A DNA stretch of 64,000 nucleotides. Source: JAKQDH01 sp029558835. GTDB taxonomy: Bacteria; Planctomycetota; Phycisphaerae; UBA1845. Each line of letters opens with the position of its first letter. Within the stretch, counting starts at the first letter, position 1. Below the pieces are notes generated by a model. The model was not told the DNA's origin. It saw only the letters and a list, made by a program, of their open reading frames with translations, and did not search any database. Made by a program: the position numbers and the translations under genes. The stretch is taken from the NCBI GenBank assembly GCA_035356615.1, contig DAOQSN010000024.1, positions 1-64,000 of the forward strand, read 5' to 3'. Below, in pieces: positions 41,933 to 51,293 of this stretch.

Positions 41933-43624
41933 ATGACGGACCAACTGATCGAGTGTGTACCGAACTTCAGCGAGGGCAGGGACCGCGCCCTCATCAAGCA
42001 GATCACGGACCAGATCGAGACGGTCGAGGGCGTGAAACTGCTCGACGTGGACCCGGGGCAGGCGACCAACCGGACCGTGGTCACATTCGTGGGCCCGCCG
42101 GAACCGGTGCTGGAGGCGGCCGTGCGCGCGGCACGCAAGGCGGCCGAGGTCATCGACATGCGCAAACACCACGGCGCTCATCCGCGCTTCGGGGCAATGG
42201 ACGTCTGCCCGCTCGTCCCCGTCGCCAATATCACGATGGAGGAGACGGCGCAGTATGCCCACCGCCTCGCCAAGCGCTTGGCGGACGAGGTGGGCATGAC
42301 CATCTATTGTTACGAGTTCGCTGCCCGGTCGCCGGAACGCAGGAACCTGGCCACGGTGCGGGCCGGTGAGTACGAGGGGCTCGCCGAGAAGCTGCGCCGG
42401 CCGGAGTGGAAACCTGATTTCGGGCCCGCGACCTTTAATGCGAAGTTGGGCGCGACGGCTGTCGGGGCGCGCAACTTCCTCGTCGCGTACAACGTCAATC
42501 TGAACACCACCTCGACACGTCGCGCCAACGCGATTGCCTACGACGTGCGCGAGCGCGGCCGGGTCAAGACCGTTGATGGTACGCTGACGGGCACGCCGGT
42601 GCTCGATGAGAAGGGCGAGAAAGTGTGGGAGCCCGGCACGCTGAAGTCCGTCAAGGCGATCGGTTGGTATATCGAGGAGTACGGCATCGCGCAGATATCC
42701 ATCAACCTGACCGACCTGACGGTGACGCCGGTGCACATTGCGTTTGATGAGGTGTGCGAGAAGGCCCAGGCCCGCGGCGTGCGCGTGACGGGGTCGGAGC
42801 TGGTGGGCCTGATCCCGCTGCACGCAATGTTGGAGGCCGGCCGGTACTTCCTGCGCAAACAGCAGCGGTCACTGGGGGTGTGCGATGAGGAACTTATCAA
42901 GATCGCGGTCAAGTCGCTGGGGCTCAACGATCTGTATCCGTTCAAGCCGGACGAGAAGATCATCGAGTACGCCATCGCCAAGGGCCAGAAGAAGCAGAAG
43001 CGGCTCGTGGATATGACGGTGAAGGCCTTTGTCCACGAGACGGCCTCCGAGTCGCCGGCGCCGGGCGGGGGGTCGATTGCGGCGACCATGGGTGCTTTCG
43101 GCGCGGCTCTCGGCACGATGGTGGCCAACCTCTCGTCGCACAAGCGTGGTTGGGATGAGCGCTGGGAGGAGTTCTCCGACTGGGCGGTGCGCGGCAAGGA
43201 GTATCACGACCGTCTGCTGCGACTGATCGACGAGGATACCGACGCGTTCAACCGGCTGATGGCGGCGTTCGGCCTGCCCAAAGGCAGCGACGAGGAGAAG
43301 GCCGCTCGGAAGCAGGCGATTCAGGAAGCGACCAGGCACGCGATCGAGGTCCCGTTGCAGACGATGCAGACGGCGTTTGCCGCGCTGGAAGTCATCGAGG
43401 CGATGGCAAAGGAGGGCAACCCGGCCTCGGTCTCAGATGCCGGTGTGGGCGCCCTGGCCGCGCGCTCGGCCGTCATGGGCGCGTTCCTCAACGTCAAGAT
43501 CAACGCCGGCAGCATCGAAGACAAACAGTGGCTCAACAACATCCTCACGCGCGCCGGTGAGATCAGGGAGAAAGCGATCGCGAAGGAACGGGAGATTCTT
43601 GAGATTGTGAATGGGAAGATGTAG
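41933..43624 (+). CDS. ftcD: Glutamate formimidoyltransferase / formimino-THF cyclodeaminase
   Basis: 563 residues. Residues 1-180 are the formiminotransferase N-subdomain (IECVPNFSEGRD, HHGAHPRFGAMDVCPLVP), and 181-325 the C-subdomain (PAPGG is absent there; it opens GPATFNAKLGATAVGARNFL). Residues about 345-555 are the all-helical cyclodeaminase domain (VHETASESPAPGGGSIAATM, SDAGVGALAARSAVMGAFLNV). The two domains pass formimino-THF between them, moving the formimino group from N-formimino-glutamate (histidine breakdown) to tetrahydrofolate and releasing ammonia. The product enters the pool that FolD uses. It lies 59 bases downstream of folD. No histidine-degradation genes (hut) are near. 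Confidence 0.96.
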   Translation: MTDQLIECVPNFSEGRDRALIKQITDQIETVEGVKLLDVDPGQATNRTVVTFVGPPEPVLEAAVRAARKAAEVIDMRKHHGAHPRFGAMDVCPLVPVANITMEETAQYAHRLAKRLADEVGMTIYCYEFAARSPERRNLATVRAGEYEGLAEKLRRPEWKPDFGPATFNAKLGATAVGARNFLVAYNVNLNTTSTRRANAIAYDVRERGRVKTVDGTLTGTPVLDEKGEKVWEPGTLKSVKAIGWYIEEYGIAQISINLTDLTVTPVHIAFDEVCEKAQARGVRVTGSELVGLIPLHAMLEAGRYFLRKQQRSLGVCDEELIKIAVKSLGLNDLYPFKPDEKIIEYAIAKGQKKQKRLVDMTVKAFVHETASESPAPGGGSIAATMGAFGAALGTMVANLSSHKRGWDERWEEFSDWAVRGKEYHDRLLRLIDEDTDAFNRLMAAFGLPKGSDEEKAARKQAIQEATRHAIEVPLQTMQTAFAALEVIEAMAKEGNPASVSDAGVGALAARSAVMGAFLNVKINAGSIEDKQWLNNILTRAGEIREKAIAKEREILEIVNGKM

Positions 43625-43645
43625 GGGGTGGCGCGACGTGGTGAC

Positions 43646-43774
43646 GGGTGGCATGGCCAAGCGCAGCGCCGCCATGCCGGCGTCGATTGCGCTGCGTGCG
43701 TGAGCGAAGGATGCATGCCGGCGCCCGCTTAGGGCGGGCTTGGGCATGCCACCCGATGGGCTTGGGCGTGCCAC
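43646..43774. repeat. Family A palindromic element, inverted orientation
   Basis: GGGTGGCATGGCCAAGCGCA to GCTTGGGCATGCCACCC, with a further half right arm (GGGCTTGGGCGTGCCACCC) at 43756-43774. It fills most of the gap between ftcD and the GNAT gene. Confidence 0.88.
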
Positions 43775-43790
43775 CCGATGGAACGAACAT

Positions 43791-44333
43791 ATGCTGACGA
43801 TTCGAGGTGAACAACCTGCCGACTACGATGCGATTGACCACGTGAACCGCACTGCGTTCGGGCAGGAGATCGAGCCGCGGCTGGTGCGAGACTTGCGGGC
43901 GCAGCCCGAGTTCGATCCTGAGCTGTCGCTCGTGGCGGAAGAAGCCGGTCGGATCGTCGGGCATATCCTGTTCACGCCGCTGCGGATTGAAGGAGACGGC
44001 ATCACACACACCGTGCAGACGCTGGCGCCGTTGGCCGTAGTGCCCCAGCGACAACGGCAGGGCGTCGGGACGCAGCTTACGTGGGCGGGGCTGGAGGCCT
44101 GCCGACGCAAGGGCCACGTAGTCGTCGTCGTGGTGGGGCATCCGTGGTACTACCCGCGCTTTGGCTTTGAACCGGCGCGCACGCACGGCCTGGAGGCGCC
44201 GTTTCCGGTGCCGGACGAGGCGTTCATGGTGCGGGAGTTGGTGGCTGGCGCGCTGGCGCGAGTGCGCGGGATGATCCGGTTGTCGCCGCCGTTTGATACG
44301 GTGATGCAAGCGGAGGCTGCGACGCCCGAGTAG
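43791..44333 (+). CDS. GNAT-family N-acetyltransferase (YhbS-like)
   Basis: 180 residues forming one GNAT domain. The acetyl-CoA loop is seen as RQRQGVGTQLTWAGLEAC. It is preceded by LAPLAVVPQ and followed by GHPWYYPRFGFEPA, the block typical of the YhbS-type subfamily. The protein has no signal peptide and should be cytoplasmic. The substrate is not predictable. ATG at 43791 is the only start giving the usual MLTIRGEQPADY opening; upstream lies a family A palindrome, so the start may be governed by whatever promoter lies in or beyond that repeat. It follows ftcD but is probably not functionally linked. Confidence 0.88.
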   Translation: MLTIRGEQPADYDAIDHVNRTAFGQEIEPRLVRDLRAQPEFDPELSLVAEEAGRIVGHILFTPLRIEGDGITHTVQTLAPLAVVPQRQRQGVGTQLTWAGLEACRRKGHVVVVVVGHPWYYPRFGFEPARTHGLEAPFPVPDEAFMVRELVAGALARVRGMIRLSPPFDTVMQAEAATPE

Positions 44334-45156
44334 TCTGCCAAACCGGCGGTGGTCACCACAACCTCTCCTATGGGTGCGGAGGAGTTGCGGGAGTGTCGAG
44401 TCGGCGTCCCCTCGCCTCTTGCGTTATCCTCCCCCAAGGGGGAAGGTGCGTGTCCAGCGTCCCCAGGTGTGGCGGAGGATCGTCACTTACCTGCGCCCAG
44501 CAAGCGTGGGCTACCTCTACCGCGCACGTGCGACGGGTCCGGGGGGTGCGTCCGCCCTCCGGGCGGACGAATGAGAAGAGGAACAAGAAGAAAGAAGCGG
44601 GCGCCTTCCCAGGGACCAGAAGTCCCTGGCAACGATCGCGCGCCCTCCGGGCGAGGACGCGCGTGACCCCCCGGCCTGGAACCAACACGCTGCGTGCGAA
44701 GAACGAACGCGCTGCGGGTGCAGTACCAACGTGATGCCGGGCGAGGAAACGAAGTTCTCCTCGGCCCCGCTCCATCATGCCACGTTCAGCAACATCGTGG
44801 TGCGGGGCGAGGAACCGACGTGCTCCTCCGCCCGGAGGGCGGGCGATGGTTGCCAGGGCCTTCCAGGCCCTGGGCGCGGGACTACTCTCCTCATTCTCCC
44901 CTTCGCCCGGAGGACGAACGCACCCTCCAGCCCGTGACGCCTGTCCGAGCGCACGCCAATCGCTAACCCCCAGAGGGCAGAGAGGTCAAACCCGCCGGCC
45001 GGAGACAACCCCCGTGCGCGTTGACACCGGCGGCGTAATCTCTACGCTGCACCCCTTTAGGCCGCCGATACACCATGCGCCCGGCCAGTCCCTTACCGCT
45101 CGGTGGGAGCGGGGCGGCGCGAGGTGCGGTGTATTCAGCGAAGGATTGTGCGCCCG
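44334..45156. other. Long intergenic region upstream of valS
   Basis: About 820 bases without a recognised gene. It has CCCCCAAGGGGG and GCCCTCCGGGCGGAC/GCCCGGAGGGCGGGC type hairpins, and short repeats (CCAGGGACCAGAAGTCCCTGG; CCAGGGCCTTCCAGGCCCTGG) resembling the mosaic at 1-457. No T-box leader was recognised. A possible promoter lies at 45021-45048. Confidence 0.5.
45021..45048 (+). promoter_or_regulatory. Possible valS promoter
   Basis: -35 TTGACA (45021-45026, perfect) with a weak -10 TACGCT (45043-45048), 16-base spacer. The leader would be about 100 bases. Confidence 0.4.
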
Positions 45157-48100
45157 ATGTCTGACAAAGTCGTTTTGGAGCCCGTCTACAACCCCCGAGC
45201 GATCGAGGGAGAGGTTTACGCCGCGTGGGAGTCAGCCGGGGCGTTTCGGTCGGTCCCCGACGGCACGCCGCATGCGCGCACCTTCTGTGTGATGATCCCG
45301 CTGCCCAACGTTACGGGCGCTCTGCACCTGGGCCACGCGCTGAACAACACTTTGCAGGACATCCTGACGCGCTGGCACCGCATGCGCGGCTTCAACGCCC
45401 TCTGGCAGCCGGGAACGGACCACGCGGGCATTGCGACGCAGGCGGTGGTGGAGCGGCGCATCCGCGAGCAGGAGGGCCTCAGCCGCCACGACCTGGGCCG
45501 CGAGGAACTCGTCCGCCGCATCTGGCTGTGGAAGGATGAGTACGAGAAACGCATCATCAGCCAGCTCAAGCTGATGGGCTGCTCCTGCGACTGGTCACGG
45601 ACGCGCTTCACGCTCGATGCCGGCTGCGCGCGGGCCGTGCGGACGCAGTTCTTCCAGCTCTTCAAGGCGGGACTGATCTTCCGCGGCAAGCGGCTAGTCA
45701 ACTGGGACACGCAGTTGCAGACGGCCGTTGCCGACGACGAAGTGTATTACGAGTCGGTGAAGGGGCACTTCTGGCACTTCAAGTATCCGGTGATCGACCC
45801 GAAGCCCGGCGAGCCGACGCACGTGGTCATCGCCACGACCCGCCCCGAGACGATGCTGGGCGACACGGCCGTCGCGGTGCACCCTGATCCGGAGGGGTTC
45901 TTCACGCGGGAGGAGGCCCGCCTGCGCGGCGAGCTGGACCAGGCCACGCCGAAGGAACGCAAGGAACTGGAGCAGAAGCTGGAGGCGCTGGCCGCGCGGC
46001 GCGAATCGCACTTGCAGCAACTGGTGACGCTGCGCGATATGGCACGTGACGGTCGCAAGCTGTTGCTGCCGCTGGTGGAGCGGCCGATCCCGCTGATCCG
46101 CGATGAATGGGCCGATCCCACGAAGGGCAGCGGGTGCGTGAAGATCACCCCGGCTCATGATCCGAATGACTACGAGGTCGGTCTGCGCCACGGCCTGGCG
46201 ATGATCAGTGTGCTGACGGCCGACGGCAAGGTGGCGCGGATCATCGAACCCAATGGGTCGGTCAACGCCCACAGCCGTGGGTATGAGGGGTTGGCGTTCG
46301 CGACCGAGGGGCGGGCGAAGGTGGTCGCCGACCTGGAGGCCCGCGGGCTGGTGGAGGCGGTCGAGGATCACGAAGTCGAGGTCGGCCACAGCGACCGCAG
46401 CAAGGTGCCGATCGAGCCGTACCTGTCGGATCAGTGGTTCCTGCGCACCGCCGAAGTAAGCGAGGCGCAGGCGAAGGGCGGCGCCGCCGGAGGATTGGAG
46501 CTTGCCGGCGGGCAGCGCGTAACCGGCCTGGCCCAGGCGGCGCTGAACGTGGTGCACGACGGGCGGATCCGCGTCTTCCCCGAGCGGTACACGAAGACCT
46601 ACCTCGACTGGCTGGGCGAAAAGCGCGACTGGTGCATCAGCCGGCAGCTTTGGTGGGGGCATCGCATCCCGATCTGGCATAAGCACGTGCGGGTGGACGG
46701 CGCCGGCGGTGCCGCCCGGTGGTGGGGGGCGATCGGGCTTGACCGCATGTCGGCAGGGCAGGATGACGACGCTGCTCTGTTGGTCTGTCGCGGAGACGGC
46801 GGTGAGCCCGTGCCGCCGCGCGCTGTGCTCGACCCGGGTGGTCAGCCCGGAGAATACGACCTCTATGTTTGCCTGCTCGACGACGAGGCGGGCGCGATCA
46901 ACAAAGCAGTGTTGGAGAAGCACGGCTTCGTGCAGGACGATGACGTGCTGGATACCTGGTTCAGCTCCGCGTTGTGGCCGTTCAGCACCCTGGGCTGGCC
47001 GGACCGGACGGAGCACCTGAAACAGTACTATCCGGGGACGGTGCTCGTCACTTCCCGCGACATCATCACGAACTGGGTCGCGCGGATGGTGATGTTCGGG
47101 CTGTTCGCGCTGGGCGACATCCCCTTCGACCACGTCTACGTGCACCCCAAGATTCTCGACGGGCGCGGCGAGACAATGAGCAAGTCGAAGGGCAACGGCG
47201 TGGACCCGGTGGACATCATCGACATCTACGGGGCCGACGCCCTGCGCTATTCGATGGCCGACATGACCACCGAGACGCAGGACATCCGCATGCCCGTCGA
47301 GTACCTCTGCCCGCACTGCCGCAAGCTGGTTGACCAAGCGGTGGCCATGAAGGTGGAGTTGCAGGCCCGCAAGAGCCGGGGCGAGAAGTTGTTGCGCGAG
47401 TTGCAGCCGGCCGACTGCAAGCGCGTCAAGTGTACCCATTGCGGCAAGGAGTTCGCCACGCAGTGGGCGGACGCCGCGCTGAAGGAGAAGCTCGGCCTGG
47501 CGCGCGACGTGTCCGAGAAGTTCGAGATCGGACGCAACTTCTGCAACAAGCTGTGGAACGCCGCCCGGTTCGCGTTTATGAATCTGGAAGGCACGCCGTG
47601 CAACCGTCTCGACGTGGGCGCTCTGCCGGTCGAGGACCGCTGGATTCTGGCACGCCTGTCGGAAACCGTCCGGCGGTTTCACCAGTGCCTCAGCGCGTAT
47701 CAGTTCTCCGCGGCCATCAAGGAGGTACGTGAGTTCTTCTGGGAGTCGCTCTGCGACTGGTACATCGAGCTGACCAAGCCGCGGCTGGGCCCGTCCGCGG
47801 CTTCGAGCAGCCCAGACGCCCGTGCCACGGCCCAGCAGGTGCTGGCCTTGTGCCTAGACCAGGTTCTGCGCCTGCTGCACCCAATGATGCCGTTCATTAC
47901 AGAGCGGTTGTGGCAGCCGCTGAACGTGCTGGCACCGCGCCGCGGGCTGCCCGGCGTCGCGGATCTTAAGACCGACGGCCTGCTCATCAGGGCGCCGTTC
48001 CCACCGGAGGACGGGTACCCGGCCCTGGAGGATGAGGCGATTCTCACTACGTTCGCCGCCTTGCAGAATGCGACGCGCGGTGTGCGTGACGTGCGCATGC

Positions 48101-48507
48101 AGTGCAACGTACCGCCCAAGCAGAAGGTGACCGTGACGGTGGTGTTGCCGGCCGAGCACGTCGAGGCCTTCAAGGCGCAGGCGCACATCGTGCAGCACAT
48201 GGCCCATATTGGAGAGCTGACGGTGGTCGGCGAGGCACGCCGCCCGCGTAACGCCGGCAGCGTGACGATCAAGGGCGTCCGCCTGTTCGTGCACGACATC
48301 AGCGACGACGTGGCCGACCGCGAACGCACCGAGAAGGCGTTGGCGGACGCGCGCAAGCAGATCGCCGGTAAGGAGGCCAAGCTCGGCAACGAGCAGTTCG
48401 TCGCGCACGCGAAGCCGGAAGTCGTGGCGGCCGAGCGCGAACGGCTGGCGGAGTTGATCGCCCAGCGCGACGCGCTCCAGGCACATCTCACGGAGCTGCA
48501 GGCGTAA
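45157..48507 (+). CDS. valS: Valyl-tRNA synthetase with internal zinc-ribbon insert
   Basis: 1116 residues, longer than the E. coli enzyme (951). It is a class Ia synthetase with HIGH as LHLGH (about 56), the editing domain (ATTRPETMLGDTAVAVHP), the KMSKS loop as TMSKSKGNGVDP (about 673), the anticodon-binding domain and a C-terminal coiled coil (EKALADARKQIAGKEAKLG). Between KMSKS and the anticodon domain, about residues 715-765, is a ribbon-like insert: Cys717 and Cys720 (CPHC) paired with Cys759 and Cys762 (CTHC) across a helical hairpin. No ribosome binding site is obvious at ATG 45157. It charges tRNA-Val and hydrolyses mischarged Thr-tRNA. Confidence 0.96.
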   Translation: MSDKVVLEPVYNPRAIEGEVYAAWESAGAFRSVPDGTPHARTFCVMIPLPNVTGALHLGHALNNTLQDILTRWHRMRGFNALWQPGTDHAGIATQAVVERRIREQEGLSRHDLGREELVRRIWLWKDEYEKRIISQLKLMGCSCDWSRTRFTLDAGCARAVRTQFFQLFKAGLIFRGKRLVNWDTQLQTAVADDEVYYESVKGHFWHFKYPVIDPKPGEPTHVVIATTRPETMLGDTAVAVHPDPEGFFTREEARLRGELDQATPKERKELEQKLEALAARRESHLQQLVTLRDMARDGRKLLLPLVERPIPLIRDEWADPTKGSGCVKITPAHDPNDYEVGLRHGLAMISVLTADGKVARIIEPNGSVNAHSRGYEGLAFATEGRAKVVADLEARGLVEAVEDHEVEVGHSDRSKVPIEPYLSDQWFLRTAEVSEAQAKGGAAGGLELAGGQRVTGLAQAALNVVHDGRIRVFPERYTKTYLDWLGEKRDWCISRQLWWGHRIPIWHKHVRVDGAGGAARWWGAIGLDRMSAGQDDDAALLVCRGDGGEPVPPRAVLDPGGQPGEYDLYVCLLDDEAGAINKAVLEKHGFVQDDDVLDTWFSSALWPFSTLGWPDRTEHLKQYYPGTVLVTSRDIITNWVARMVMFGLFALGDIPFDHVYVHPKILDGRGETMSKSKGNGVDPVDIIDIYGADALRYSMADMTTETQDIRMPVEYLCPHCRKLVDQAVAMKVELQARKSRGEKLLRELQPADCKRVKCTHCGKEFATQWADAALKEKLGLARDVSEKFEIGRNFCNKLWNAARFAFMNLEGTPCNRLDVGALPVEDRWILARLSETVRRFHQCLSAYQFSAAIKEVREFFWESLCDWYIELTKPRLGPSAASSSPDARATAQQVLALCLDQVLRLLHPMMPFITERLWQPLNVLAPRRGLPGVADLKTDGLLIRAPFPPEDGYPALEDEAILTTFAALQNATRGVRDVRMQCNVPPKQKVTVTVVLPAEHVEAFKAQAHIVQHMAHIGELTVVGEARRPRNAGSVTIKGVRLFVHDISDDVADRERTEKALADARKQIAGKEAKLGNEQFVAHAKPEVVAAERERLAELIAQRDALQAHLTELQA

Positions 48508-48728
48508 GCGTTCATCGCGGCAGCGGGGAGCCGAGGGTGTGCCACGCAGGCCCGGCGGCAGCGCGGGGGGCCTGCCTGCCGGTTAAAGTGCAGTTTCACT
48601 GCGCCACGAAACCGGTCCCGCGCCGATAGTTCGCTAGAGCCAAACCGTTCTTGGACCCCGGAAGGGAGCGGGGTTGTGTCTGCGCGCCGGGGTCCCGAGC
48701 GAAGCCGCGCCGCCGGTGGGGAGCAGCT

Positions 48729-49478
48729 ATGCTGTTTGTCGCACTAACGTTCTGGATTCTGGTGGCCGTCGCCACCGCCTGGGGCATTCACAGCCTCTGG
48801 GGCGGGCTGGTCAAGCCCAAGGTGTTCAACACGATCGTGCTGCCGGGGACGCTGGTGGCTCAGCTTGGCCACGTGCTGGGATTGCTGGTCACCGGCGCGA
48901 CCGTCAGCAACACGACACTCTTCAAGGACGACGACTCCGGCGAGCCGGAAACGACGAAGGACCCGAAGCCGCGCATCCCAGTGTTGGGACCGATCGTGAT
49001 CGGGCTGCTGCCGCTGCTGGCGTGTGCGGCCGCGGTGTACATCGTGGCGCGGTACCTCGGCGGGCCGATCATGTCGCGCCTGCCGGGCAACCTCATCGGG
49101 CCCAGCCTGCCGACGACACTCCACGGCTTCTGGCAGCTTCTGCGCGACCAGATCACGCTCGTGGAGTCGCTCGTTTCGGCGGCGTTGGCGGCCGACGCGG
49201 GCAACTGGCGGATCTGGGTTTTCGCGTACCTGCTGATCTGCTTCACCGTGCGGATGGCGCCGTTTGCGGGGAACGTGCGCGGCTCCGTCGGCGCGATCCT
49301 GCTTCTGGGCATCGCCGGGGCGGCCCTCACCTCGCTGTTCGATGTGCCTGACCCACGCGTGCAAAGCGGCTGGGCCGTGCTGAACCTCACCGTCGCGACG
49401 CTGCTGTTCCTGCTGTTGGTCAGTCTGCTCGTGCGCGGTGCGGCCGGGTTGGTCAAAGTGCTCCGCAGCGACGGGTAA
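48729..49478 (+). CDS. Polytopic membrane protein, possibly degenerate M50-like
   Basis: 249 residues with about six membrane helices and a short charged loop (about 62-78, DDDSGEPETTKDPKPR). The segment LPGTLVAQLGHVLGLLVTGATV resembles the zinc-binding helix of M50-type membrane metalloproteases, in which a HExGH motif follows LPG, but here the first His-Glu is replaced by Ala-Gln, so it should be catalytically dead. The family assignment is therefore tentative. A later loop contains GGPIMSRLPGNLIGPSLPTT. It follows valS by 221 bases and converges with the dockerin FG-GAP gene. Another hypothetical integral membrane protein is an equally good description. Confidence 0.6.
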   Translation: MLFVALTFWILVAVATAWGIHSLWGGLVKPKVFNTIVLPGTLVAQLGHVLGLLVTGATVSNTTLFKDDDSGEPETTKDPKPRIPVLGPIVIGLLPLLACAAAVYIVARYLGGPIMSRLPGNLIGPSLPTTLHGFWQLLRDQITLVESLVSAALAADAGNWRIWVFAYLLICFTVRMAPFAGNVRGSVGAILLLGIAGAALTSLFDVPDPRVQSGWAVLNLTVATLLFLLLVSLLVRGAAGLVKVLRSDG

Positions 49479-49529
49479 CGTCCCGTGTGCTTAACCGGAC
49501 GTCCCCGCAGGAACTCGGGTGGGGGCGGA

Positions 49530-51089
49530 TCACGGCTGCCCGAAAGAAGCGTGGAATGCGCTGAAGTCCCGGAGGCTTACGGCGTCGTCGAGATCGGCAT
49601 CGAACGCGGCGAGGCAGGCGGCCACGCACTCGGGTACGGTTGGCGTCGGCGAGACTCCGGGGCCGCCGAGGCAGTCATGGAACGCCCGGAAGTCGCCTAG
49701 GTCCACGTCCGCGTCGGCGTCGAAATCACCGTTGGCAATGGCCTCGCATTCGTCGGGCACGTGCGTAGCATTGCAGTCGAGGCTGGTGTCTTCGGCCAGA
49801 TCGCAGGCATCGGTGTGGTCATTGCCGTTGCAGTCCACGGCCATGCCCGTGTAGGTGTAGACCGCCCCCAGCGCGGTGTTCGGCAGGTCGCCTTCGCCGG
49901 GCGCGCCGAGGACGGCCAGCCCGGGGCCCAAGTCCACTGCGGAACCGAGCAGGTCTTCCTCTTCTGCGTCGCCGGCGGTCAGCTTCGCGTCCTGGACCCA
50001 CTCCGCACCGGCGGGGCGGAAGAGATAGGCCGCTCCGGCAAGAGGGGCCGTGGTGGTGTGCCTCCAGGCACCGACCAGTAGGTGATTGCCGTTGATGGCC
50101 ACGGCGTTGCCGAACTGGTCTTCGGGCGCGACGTCGGCCGCGGAGAGCTTGAGGCGCTGCGTCCATGCGCTGCCCTCGCGGGCGAACACGTAGGCCGCGC
50201 CGGCCCGATAGCCCGCCTCACTGTCCAGTGGTGCCCCCACGAGTAAGTAGTCGTTGGTCAGGGCGACAGACCGGCCGAACTCCGCGTACGCGGTGGGATC
50301 GCTCGCGTGCAGCTTTTGGGTCTGTGTCCAGTTCGCTCCGGTAAGCTCAAAGATGTACACGGAGCCAGCCAGCGCGATGGGGTCCTCATCCCGGTAAGCC
50401 CCGACCGCGATCTGCGTGCCGGCCAGGGCCACCGCAGAACCGAACTCGTCGTACTGATCGGCGTCCGCGGCGCGCAGCTTGCGCTCCGGCTGCCACGTAT
50501 CGTCAGTCGGGTCCTCCGGTGTGCCGTTGTCGGCGCGGCGGAAGACCCAGGCAGCGCCGGCATCCGGCCCACCGTCGTCGTCGTAACGAACACCCACCAC
50601 GACGCGGGTGTTGTTGATGGCCAGGGAGTAGCCGAAGTAGTCCTCCTCATCGCCGTTCGGCGGGACGAGCTTGGCCATTTCGATCCAGGTGGTCCCGTCA
50701 CGTCGGAAGACATAGACCGCGCCGGCGTCCTCCGCGGCTTCATCCTCGAGAAGAGCCGCTACTGCCAGGTAGTCTCCATGAATGGCGACGGCGTAGCCGA
50801 AGCCGTCGTAAGCCTGCCCGTCGCCGGCCAGCAGGTGTGCCTCCTGGACCCACTGTGTCCCTTCCCGGCGGAACACATATGCGGCCCCCTGCATGAGAAC
50901 ATCCGTCCGCTCCCACGGGGCTCCGACGACCAAGCGGTCGGCATCGAGGGCGATGGCGTACCCGAACTGCGTGGCATCGCTGCCCCCGCGACGTTTGCTC
51001 GCCTGCGTGAGCTCACACTGAGCCCAGCCGGGAGCGCAGATGGCCCCGCTCACGCTAACGCTCGCTGCGATGAGCAGTCTCCGCAGCAT
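49530..51089 (-). CDS. Secreted FG-GAP propeller protein with dockerin tail
   Basis: 519 residues with a signal peptide (about 1-23, ending GWAQ). Seven FG-GAP beta-propeller blades follow, each with the same phrase: FGYAIALDADRLVVGAP, FGYAVAIHGDYLAVAA, FGYSLAINNTRVVVGV, FGSAVALAGTQIAVGA, FGRSVALTNDYLLVGAP, FGNAVAINGNHLLVGA and LGSAVDLGPGLAVLGAP. Next is a calcium-type motif DCNGN...DCNATHVPDECE. Two dockerin-like calcium repeats end it (DFDADADVDLGDFRAFHDCL, DADLDDAVSLRDFSAF). This suggests an extracellular protein assembled through cohesin-like partners, though none was seen here. A promoter is predicted upstream. Confidence 0.92.
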   Translation of the reverse strand: MLRRLLIAASVSVSGAICAPGWAQCELTQASKRRGGSDATQFGYAIALDADRLVVGAPWERTDVLMQGAAYVFRREGTQWVQEAHLLAGDGQAYDGFGYAVAIHGDYLAVAALLEDEAAEDAGAVYVFRRDGTTWIEMAKLVPPNGDEEDYFGYSLAINNTRVVVGVRYDDDGGPDAGAAWVFRRADNGTPEDPTDDTWQPERKLRAADADQYDEFGSAVALAGTQIAVGAYRDEDPIALAGSVYIFELTGANWTQTQKLHASDPTAYAEFGRSVALTNDYLLVGAPLDSEAGYRAGAAYVFAREGSAWTQRLKLSAADVAPEDQFGNAVAINGNHLLVGAWRHTTTAPLAGAAYLFRPAGAEWVQDAKLTAGDAEEEDLLGSAVDLGPGLAVLGAPGEGDLPNTALGAVYTYTGMAVDCNGNDHTDACDLAEDTSLDCNATHVPDECEAIANGDFDADADVDLGDFRAFHDCLGGPGVSPTPTVPECVAACLAAFDADLDDAVSLRDFSAFHASFGQP

Positions 51090-51170
51090 GATTTTCTCTC
51101 CGCTTCTTGCCGGCTGAAGGCGATGCGAACAGAGGGGTCGCCCAGCGTGACTCGCGCCCCTGCCTCAGGC

Positions 51171-51200
51171 AGCATACCCAATGGGCATCGCTTAAGTCAA
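51171..51200 (-). promoter_or_regulatory. Predicted promoter of the dockerin FG-GAP gene
   Basis: Minus strand: -35 TTGACT (51200-51195), 18-base spacer, -10 TATGCT (51176-51171). Predicted leader about 75 bases. Confidence 0.5.
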
Positions 51201-51293
51201 GGCTCCGAGGTATTCCGCAGCTCGGCAGCGATGCTGCTGCGTTCGCCCGTTGGCGGAGGCAGACACGTGTCCTTTCATGTCACCGCTCGGGCG

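Noticed and set aside
44334..45156. T-box leader upstream of valS
   Set aside because: No T-box sequence or specifier loop arrangement seen, and T-boxes are not expected in this phylum.
47800..47832. Family F repeat fragment (GACGCCCGTGCCACGG) inside valS
   Set aside because: A 16-base match in a Pro/Ala-rich loop could be chance in GC-rich DNA; too short to call an insertion.
49470..49486. Terminator at the convergent junction after the membrane protein
   Set aside because: The stem ACGGG/CCCGT is only five pairs and lacks a T run.
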